Shown here: positions 56,757 to 64,000 of the stretch, piece after piece | Numbering within the stretch: position 1 is the stretch's first letter | Layout: each line of letters opens with the position of its first letter | Assembly (NCBI GenBank): GCA_039619475.1 | Contig: CM077116.1 | Span: 62,001 to 126,000, forward strand | Origin: Icerya purchasi | Lineage: Eukaryota > Arthropoda > Insecta > Hemiptera > Monophlebidae | Direction of reading: 5' to 3' | Length of the DNA stretch: 64,000 bases | Notes under the pieces: model-generated | What the model was told of the DNA's origin: nothing | Databases searched by the model: none | The model's input: only the letters and a program-made list of their open reading frames with translations | Made by a program: the position numbers and the translations under genes

Positions 56757-57090
56757 ATAACAAACACATGTGTATTAAAGACAGCGTCATTCTTGCGCCG
56801 GAGATAATTTTGAAAAAAAAAATTTATAGAAAAACCGTATGAATATGCAACGTTTTTCTGTTGCGATAACGACCACATTTTATATTTCTGTAAGTGTAAA
56901 CTGCTCACTGTTCCTGGTTAAAGAAAGCATTTTGGTACAATAAATTAGTATGCCGTAAGAATAAGGTAATCAACTGAAATAATTATTTATAGAAGATCTA
57001 GTATTTGAAGGTCCAGCGAGTTTGTCCTTTGATAAGGTTCGAAGGATACGTGATATATTTTTATATATACATATATATAGTATGTATGTA
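55346..57090. other. Non-coding DNA with microsatellites
   Basis: It contains a TTTTTC-type pyrimidine tract at 56058-56100 and a long TA run at 56719-56750. No gene was recognised in the short ORFs. Confidence 0.45.
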
Positions 57091-57098
57091 TATATAGA

Positions 57099-58005
57099 CA
57101 CACGGTTGGTACAAAAAGTTCTCGGACTACCGCTATAAAATCCGTACTAGTAGCGCGATTTGTTTGAAATTCATGGTACTTATACTTCAATGTTGTGAGG
57201 AAAGTTTCAGATCGTTACCTGCATTAGTTTACTCAGGAGACCGCCAGTTGTGAGTGAACCTCTGTGTACTGTGTCACGTTTGCGATAATGGAACAAAAAA
57301 CCGCGATTGAATTTTGTTTTTTGTGTGCATCAGAAACGTACCAGTTGATGAAAAACGCATACAAGGGTGTAAGCCGTACAATGTGTTTTGTATCGCCGAT
57401 TTAAAAGTGGACGGAGCTCGTTGGAAGACGATCCACGCAAAGGACGACCAAGAGAGGACTTCCGACGAAAACGTGGCCCGGGTACAAGCTGTACTCGCTG
57501 AAAATCGGCGAGTGACGTGTCGGTTCAACGAAAATGAACTAAACGTGAGTACCATGTTCGTTCATAACATTCTTACCAATGTTTTCGGTAAAAAGAAGCT
57601 GTGTGCCAGGTTCGTACCGCATTTCCCCTTATGGCCGAATAAAAAGAACAGCGCCTGGAAGCGAGCGAGACTCATTGCAGTCGCTAATATGGACCCGAAT
57701 TTTTTAACGACGATCATTACCGACGATGAGTCTTGCTGCTTCGAGTACGATCCCATCGCAAAACGAATTACCACACAAAAAACAAAATGTAATAGCGGCT
57801 CTTTGTTCCATTATCGCAAACGTGACACAGTACACAAAGGTTCACTCACAACTGGCAACTTTTTGAGTAAACTAATGCAGGTAGCGACCTGAAACTTTCG
57901 TCGTTTCTTTTCACATCATTGGAGTATAAGTACTGTGAATTTCAAACAAATCGCGTCGCTCGTACAGATTTTATAGCGGTAGTCCGGGGACTTTTTGTAC
58001 CAACC

Positions 58006-58010
<5 letters not shown>
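57099..58010 (+). mobile_element. Mariner element with ~200 bp inverted ends (fold-back form)
   Basis: The left end CACACGGTTGGTACAAAAAG and the right end CTTTTTGTACCAACCGTGTG are perfect inverted repeats, flanked by TA-rich microsatellite DNA. The inversion extends far past a normal ~30 bp mariner repeat. About 57099-57306 is mirrored at 57793-58010, including the 5' UTR and the transposase start codon (CCATTATCGC on the right is the inverse of GCGATAATGG). The 3' part of the gene is therefore replaced by an inverted copy of the 5' end. The length is ~0.9 kb against ~1.3 kb for a complete mariner. Confidence 0.85.
57288..57793 (+). pseudogene. Mariner transposase, 5' part only
   Basis: It starts MEQKTAIEFCFL and continues ASETYQLMKNAYKG. 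After frame changes it reads ENVARVQAVLAENRRVTCRF, ELNVSTMFVHNILTN, GKKKLCARFVPH, then NMDPNFLTTIITDDESCCFE. The last contains the first catalytic Asp of the DDD triad (usual form TGDESW). The second and third Asp are missing because the gene is cut at 57793. Helix-turn-helix regions are partly deleted. Confidence 0.85.

Positions 58011-58053
<43 letters not shown>
58011..58053. repeat. TA microsatellite
   Basis: A (TA)n run immediately follows the mariner right end. Confidence 0.9.
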
Positions 58054-58057
<4 letters not shown>

Positions 58058-58059
58058 TG

Positions 58060-58580
58060 ATTGGTTGGGTCTCGCCATGGATACATCTCCTAGAACCCGA
58101 AAGGATAATTCTTTTATGACACTTTTAGAAGAGTGAATTCCAATTAACTACGTTATTCTTAAAAATAATAAGTTAATATGCAGCTTACATTGCCAATATA
58201 TTTTATATGGTTTTCATAACGCTTTTTTTATATCACCGCTGTCGCAAAATTACGTTCTGATCGGAGATTGTCTCTCTTTGTGGAAGCTTTACGATCGAAT
58301 GGCTGTAAAAGTTCACACTATGTCCAGGATACCTCTGTTGGCGACTTTAAGCTATACTTCGACCTTAGGTTTCTGTTCGGCACGCTATCGTTTCGTTATA
58401 CAAATAAAAATGCCCGGACGTCGGAGCTAATATGATATAGCTCAACAGTATTTTTCTTTCTCTTTAAGAAATCGAATGTATTTCTTTGTGAGAAATAAGC
58501 GATTTATTTATTTATTTATGTATTTCGTTTGTCTTAAACATTCAATAGTTGTAGTATTAAATCCGACAAATAACACAAAG
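58060..58580. other. Non-coding DNA
   Basis: No gene or repeat recognised. Confidence 0.4.
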
Positions 58581-59339
58581 CAAATATCAGTGGCGGATCT
58601 ACCGGGGGGGGGGGGGGGGTATAGGGGACATTCCCCCCCCCAAAGATCAAAAGTCACTATGAAAAAATTTGTTATAACAGAGAAACTTAATTTATATAAA
58701 AGATTCGTATAAATGTAACCTATGGATTTAATTATAACTAATATTTAATACTGTTCTCTTCGATCTTTTGCCTTTCTTATTTATTTTTAATTTTTATTTT
58801 ATAATGTAAATGAAAATAGACCAAAGATAAATATATATATTTTTTGTACTTGCTCACAAAGAAAGAATTCACATCGGATTACTAACAAAAATAAAAAAGA
58901 AGTAAAGTTTAGTAAAAATGCTATCTTTCTTACAATTCAAATTCTAAACTACCATTTTAGCCACAGTTTTATAATTTTTTATTTTTTACCTAAGAATAAA
59001 ATAAAATTTAAATTAAATTGTAATAATTATGTATTTTTAAAACATTTTTTAATTTCTAAAGAGGTCGTTATTTGATTTTCTTTATGAAACAACGTATTTC
59101 TCAAATTTACTGCCTACCACAGAAGATATTACGTAATTATATAACTCCGCCCCCCCCCCAAAATTTGCTCTGAAAATGTCAAACCATAGGGTTTAAGCTA
59201 CAAATTAACGCGTCTGAAATCAAGCAAACCAAACAATATTCCACTTTTCACAAAAAATAATGGCGATAAAATCACCAATGTGACAGAGAATCTAAACCAC
59301 TCCCTGTACTTTCTTTTTCTGTTAGAGCAACAAACAACG

Positions 59340-61130
59340 GACTCCTCTTGATACTTCCGCACGAAATAGCATTATAAAAATTTTTAAAAATAACAAAGCT
59401 GCTGGACCTGACAATATTACAAATAAGACACTAAAATTAATCCAAAAGATCTATCCAAAACTCCTTCCACTCCTATATCTAAAAAAATCATCTCCTTAAG
59501 CTATTTCCCTAAAACCTGGCACGAAGCAAATGTAATCCTACTTTATAAATCAAACAAAGATGCAAATCTCATAATCTTCTATCGCCCAATATGTCTTTTA
59601 AATACTGTAAGCAAAATTTACGAAAAGCTATTAAAAAAGTAGGATATTTTGCCACCTGAACTCAACAAAGTTTTTAGATAAAAGACAATTTGGATTCAGA
59701 CAAGGTATGTCCACAGAACATGCTGTGAATTATGCAATCAGCAAGATAGCAGCAGCCTTAAGAAAAAATCGAGCGTTCTTTTCATAGGAGTAGATATCAA
59801 AGGAGCCTTTGATAACTGCTGGCATCCTACTTTGTTTGACATTTTAAAATATATTTTGATCAAAGACATACCATTAGTAAGTACAATATACTGCTACCTT
59901 AAAAACAGACATGTAACTCTTCAAATAGGTAATCATAGTGCAAACACTGAAACCAATAAAGGCTGCCCACAGGGCAGCGTTTTAGGTCCACTTTTCTGGA
60001 ATATATTATTCAACTAAGCTCTACCATACGACAAGAACGTTGACCTATGCGCATATGTAGATAACTTACTATTCATAATAACGGACGATACAAAAGTCAA
60101 TCTCCAAAGAATAGCTAGCAAAACGCTTGAGTTACTCGGAGCCCGTCTAAATGAAGTGAAGCTTAATCTTTCAGTTGAAAAACGCTTTGTGCCCTTTTTC
60201 ACAAACTCTCTGGAACTAAAAAGGAAAAATATTAAAGTTCTTTACAAGGGGATCACTTTAAAAGTAGTCGAACATTTTAAATACCTAGGAGTTGTATTAG
60301 ACAATAAACTCTCCTTTAAACAACACATAGACACCACCACATCTAAGTTGGACGCTAAATAATATCAATTACTAAAAGTGTGCTGAAATACATGGGGCTT
60401 TGATTACAAATATAGACTTGTGTTTTTCCAACACCTAAAAAATAAAACCCTAAAGCAAAAAATCTACTCTACACAACGTAAATACTTAAGAAACGCCTGC
60501 AGAGCTTATAAAACAATTTCTCATAGCACCCCTGTTGCTCCCGTCTTTTCACTAGACTTATAAATTAATTATAGATCAATCATTTTTACTATAAAAAACT
60601 ATAAAAATCTTGAATATATAAACGGTCATGTCTATCAAATAATGAATTTTTTGCTTCCAATAAATCCTCTTCAGAATAATTCCTACATGCTAATCCACCA
60701 TGACTTACATATACAAATGTCGCTAAAACAACTTAAAAGACACATTAAAAATTATTTCATGTCCATATGGAAAAACTCCTGGGAAAGAGATACAGCAGGT
60801 CGGTATACTCACAGGCTAATCCCACAGGCTTACAGTTAACATCTGACTTTTACACTACCCAACTCCTCACTGACCACAGACACTTCGGAGCTTACTTAAA
60901 AAAATAATACAAAATTACTGAAGATAACAAATGTGGATGTGGGGAAATTGAAAACGCCAATCATGTAATCTTTCACTGCAGTAAGTATGACGACATCAGA
61001 CACTTCAATATAGGAAACCTCAATTTGAGCAATTTAACTTTGCCAGCTAAATTTCAAAAATTCGCTTTCTTAGTTTTAAAACCAAAATTTACTGACAAAA
61101 ATAACATCCTACAGTGATTTACATTACTCA
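59340..61130 (+). pseudogene. R1-group non-LTR retrotransposon, decayed RT and knuckle
   Basis: In order: NNKAAGPDNITNKTLKL near 59390, TVSKIYEKLL near 59610, VDIKGAFDNCWHP near 59790, GCPQGSVLGPLFWNILFN near 59965, CAYVDNLLF near 60050 (the YxDN/D catalytic region, second Asp changed to Asn), HFKYLGVVLDNKLSFKQH near 60275, WERDTAGRYTHRLIP near 60780 and CGCGEIENANHVIFHCSKYD near 60935. Several stops (for example after ILFN) and frame changes make it dead. The R1-type WN and W.RDTAGR signatures resemble those of the copy at 10860-12176. Endonuclease and ORF1 are missing. Confidence 0.8.
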
Positions 61131-61369
61131 ATTGAATAAAAAACATTACACTTAAAATCTGCAAATTAACACATATATAATTTTTAATATTAATACCCGG
61201 ACAAGACAATCTAGTCTAAATGGTAGATCAAACTGAAATCAGTCACACGCGTCTTTCAGAAAAAAAAATAAAAAAAAATAATAAAAATATTATTGTCTTT
61301 TAAATAAGTACACGATACATAACCCATCAGATCATGTAGCATTAAGTTTCTCAAGCCGGCTATTGTTTC

Positions 61370-61770
61370 CTTAATCAGACTAAGACTCGGTCATTCTCTC
61401 CTTCCCTCTTCTCGTTTTTCCTTTTCTCTTTCACCCTCTCCCTTTTGTTCTCTCCACTTTACTGATCCTCCCTTTATATACGACCATAACCATATCCTTT
61501 TTGAATGTCCTGCTCTTTTTCCCGAGTGCTCTCATCTATACGCGGAACTCTTGGCATTGGATCTTCCTACCCCTTTCAATGCTTCCCTTATCCTTTCCTT
61601 CCCATCTCTAGCCGTTATTCCCCTCCTACTCTCCTTTATACTCTCTACCACCGATCGCCTCAGAATCTGAGTTGGTAATCTAAGCTGATGTAGTTGAGCC
61701 AATGCTGGCACCGAACCCATTTAAAGAAAACAAAAAAAAACAACAAAAAAAACCCGATATAAAAAAAAAT
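61370..61770 (+). pseudogene. Family A 3' end, plus strand
   Basis: The translation reads IRLRLGHSLLPSSRFSFSLS, DHNHILFECPALFPECSHLY, LPTPFNASLILSFPSLAVIP and ends TDRLRI, parallel to the C-terminus of family A ORF2 (SDRVRI). The 3' UTR ends CCAATGCTGGCACCGAACCC and an A-rich tail follows to ~61752. The frame is open over its length but the 5' portion is absent. Confidence 0.8.
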
Positions 61771-61959
61771 TAAAGTTTATTACTTAAGTTTTATTTTAAA
61801 AAGGTTCTAGGTCAAGTTTAAGCCTAACGGCGGTGCTTGGCTTGGCGCCTTTGTACGCAAAATTCGTATTGTAAAAAAAAGCGCTATTGAAATACAGTTC
61901 TTAATCAAAAAAAAAATTCCCCCCCCAAAATGTCTCTCTGGATCCGCCCCTGCAAATAT

Positions 61960-64000
61960 ATATATATGTGGTGGAATTCGTATTTTTACATATAAACTAC
62001 GTCACGCGTTGTAAGATGGATCAAGCAAAAGGTATACCGACTAATTACGTTATACTATATCTTGCAAGATTGCTCGCCGGAAAAATTCAAATCTTAATAG
62101 AATACAAAACTCGTCAAAGCTTCATCAATTAGTACGTAGGGTAAGCAGCGAGCGAAATTATATATCTATTACAACCAAAAACAGTCGGCACATAATTCTA
62201 TTGTCGCTGAATTGATGGAAAAGATGAGCATTATTTGTTTTTTTTTTTTGACCTGGCTTTAGATACCATTTGGCCAAGATGGAAGTGATAGCGTCACAAA
62301 CCCTGATATGAACGTTGAAGGAGAAAGGGGAAAGTTTTTATTTAACAATAGCGCACCATCAAATTAGCGTTAAAAGATGGACCAAAACTTCGAAACAAAA
62401 TCAAAAGTCATAAATGTTCCGGAAAAAACAAAATTAGAATTCAAAAGAGAGAGCGCCGGCGACCAAAACGAAAATTACAGAAATTAAGATTTCGAGAAAG
62501 AAGCGCGAGAAAAAGTTTACAGTTAATAACCATTGATAATATAGAAAAATAAATCTCTCGTAGCCGTAAGAGCCGGAAAGCAAATAAAAACGAAATACCT
62601 CCACTCACAATCGGAGGAAAGGGAAATTTACCCCTACATAAACCAACACAAAAAAGATTCCAAAATTATTGAACCATCACTATTACGATACATGTGGTAA
62701 GTTATCTTATCAGTTGTTTCGCTCGATTTTGAATGTCGAAACCTCCTATCCAGCTATACAGAATAGGTAATGTTCATGGCAGTTTTTCAACGCTAGTGTG
62801 CACGCAAGACTCCACTTAGAACTGATTGTAGTCACTGACCATATTCGTACAGTGGGAATCTCCGAAACTACCGAAACAATGGCTACCAGACAACACCGAA
62901 ATTGTGCGTGAGCTCGTTCGGCACGGAAGAAGAATGGGAATCATCTTGTTTCCAGAGCATCATTATAAACGGAGTAGGCCGGAGGTTGGCCTGTGTGAAA
63001 TGACTGAATTTACAGATAAATACTGAATGTTTGGTAGAAACTGCAATGATTTTTGACATGTGTAACGAAAGCGGCTGCAGGTGAAGAAAATGAGAAAAAA
63101 GGGAATAGATTATTTTAGTTCATCGCTGCGCCTGAAAACGGCCGATTATTTCCAGCATAGCCACTTCCTACTGTGGATATAATCAAGGTCGATTCGGCCG
63201 TAAAGGTTTCTTTAAATGGCCAGCTGGTGTTGCATTTGTTGACTGTGAGAATAAAGGGGCACGTGACAAATAAGGAAAAACGAAATCTCTGACAAATAAC
63301 ATTCGTCGAGCCTGAGAATATTAAAAATGATCTCCGTCAATTAACTACGATTTCTATAGTGTAGGAATCCGTTCTGCATTTGTCCGATTTCACTGGTTAA
63401 AAAGTGATGGACGAGCAGGTTTCTTTCAGCAGTTTCAACTGCTGGAAATTTTACCACTAATAATTTAGTTAATTTTTTACCGAAGCGTTTACTCTGAGTT
63501 AACAGTTCAACATGATAGACCCTACAGATGAAAGAATAAATCGGATTAGACTAAAAGGTAAATAATAAAATAAGATTTCAAATAATGTAAACTATTAGCA
63601 TATTGATCTGAGTAAGATGCACTTTGTCACAATCCGGAGCAGATATATTTTGGAGTGAGAATGGAAAAAAAAAAATCGAAAAATGCGGTCGCACATTTTT
63701 AGTTGGCTGGTAGAGTCAGTTAAGTTGAAAATCTGTCGCCAATTAGTGACTATTCTCGACTTGTCAAGTGTGCCATTTCGAGTGAAAAGGTAGAAGAAAT
63801 TGTCGATAGTTTGAGTCCCTGCAACGTGAATTAATCGAACCGCCAGCCAGAATAAAAAAAGAGACTGTATCGTATTTTCCGTTCTATAAAGTCCGCGATT
63901 GCAAGTAGTCGTAAAAGTATCGTTGCCGTAATTAATATCGATCAAAAACTCCAACCCTCAGGTCTAACGAAATCATCGAAACTGGATTATTAACCACAAC
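61960..64000. other. Unrecognised DNA
   Basis: No domain, repeat or RNA gene was recognised. A 119-codon minus ORF at 63595-63954 has ordinary composition but no family character and no splice or poly(A) context that I can support. Confidence 0.4.

Larger units (their letters stand above)
58588..61952. mobile_element. DNA transposon with hAT-like ends carrying nested retrotransposons
   Basis: The left end CAGTGGCGGATCTACC and the right end (minus) CAGGGGCGGATCCAGA match at about 13 of 15 bases, and CAAATAT lies outside both (58581-58587 and 61953-61959). G/C runs lie just inside each end: 16 G at 58604-58619 then 9 C at ~58632-58640, and 9-10 C at ~61917-61926. No transposase is present. The interior holds an R1-group element and a family A tail. 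A similar poly(C) plus CAAAATTTGCTCTG segment at 59148-59173 may be the original inner end of a shorter MITE, so the structure may be composite. Confidence 0.6.

Noticed and set aside
63595..63954. 119-codon minus-strand ORF
   Set aside because: No domain, splice or promoter support. ORFs of this length are expected by chance in 64 kb.
1..64000. CRISPR arrays, bacterial operons or Shine-Dalgarno sites
   Set aside because: No short regularly spaced repeats, and gene layout and composition are eukaryotic.

Overview
This is animal nuclear DNA, most likely from an insect or another arthropod. It is very AT-rich, has many A, T and TA runs, and shows no bacterial-style gene packing. I found no confident host protein gene and no functional rRNA or tRNA. 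Nearly everything recognisable is a transposable element, often inserted inside another. The organism call rests on the mix of elements seen: Helitron, mariner, hAT, Penelope-like, RTE-like, and I-, R1- and jockey-group non-LTR elements, plus a tRNA-derived SINE.

Layout. 1-3680: AT-rich DNA with a four-copy ~270-290 bp tandem repeat. 3682-9015: a Helitron with both ends intact but a broken Rep/helicase gene, sitting in a TA microsatellite. 10380-12420: remnants of jockey-, R1- and I-group retrotransposons. 14507-15142: one unbroken 211-codon ORF of unknown function on the minus strand, possibly the nearest thing to a non-TE-looking gene. 15600-20960: short repeats and tRNA-derived SINE heads. 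21120-22383, 26880-27970 and 31698-32045: 3' ends of RNase H-bearing non-LTR elements and a CR1-group RT piece. 28500-29640: an RTE-like RT split by a 177 bp insertion with 8 bp direct repeats. 29880-31440 and 34100-35810: old copies of an I-like family here called family A. 37075-39070: a Penelope-like element as a near-perfect inverted repeat. 39223-39770: hAT transposase C-terminus.

39930-54760 is a nest of retrotransposons. An old minus-strand family A copy is split by a young 5'-truncated plus-strand element (41419-44265) with an 899-codon open frame. An old plus-strand family A copy is split by a 6.2 kb full-length minus-strand family A element (45753-51964) with a 12 bp target duplication, intact ORF1, an ORF2 with one in-frame TAG, and an unexpected open frame filling the ORF1-ORF2 spacer. 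54790-55345 is a second RTE-like tail. 57099-58010 is a mariner whose 3' half is replaced by an inverted copy of its 5' end. 58588-61952 is bounded by hAT-like terminal repeats and holds an R1-group element and a family A tail. 61960-64000 shows nothing recognisable.

How the parts relate. The autonomous-type machinery (Rep-helicase; ORF1 and ORF2 with endonuclease, RT and RNase H; GIY-YIG endonuclease; transposases) is mostly defective. The nesting gives a relative time order. Most candidates for undescribed biology lie in the full-length family A element and in the odd architectures of the Penelope-like and mariner copies.
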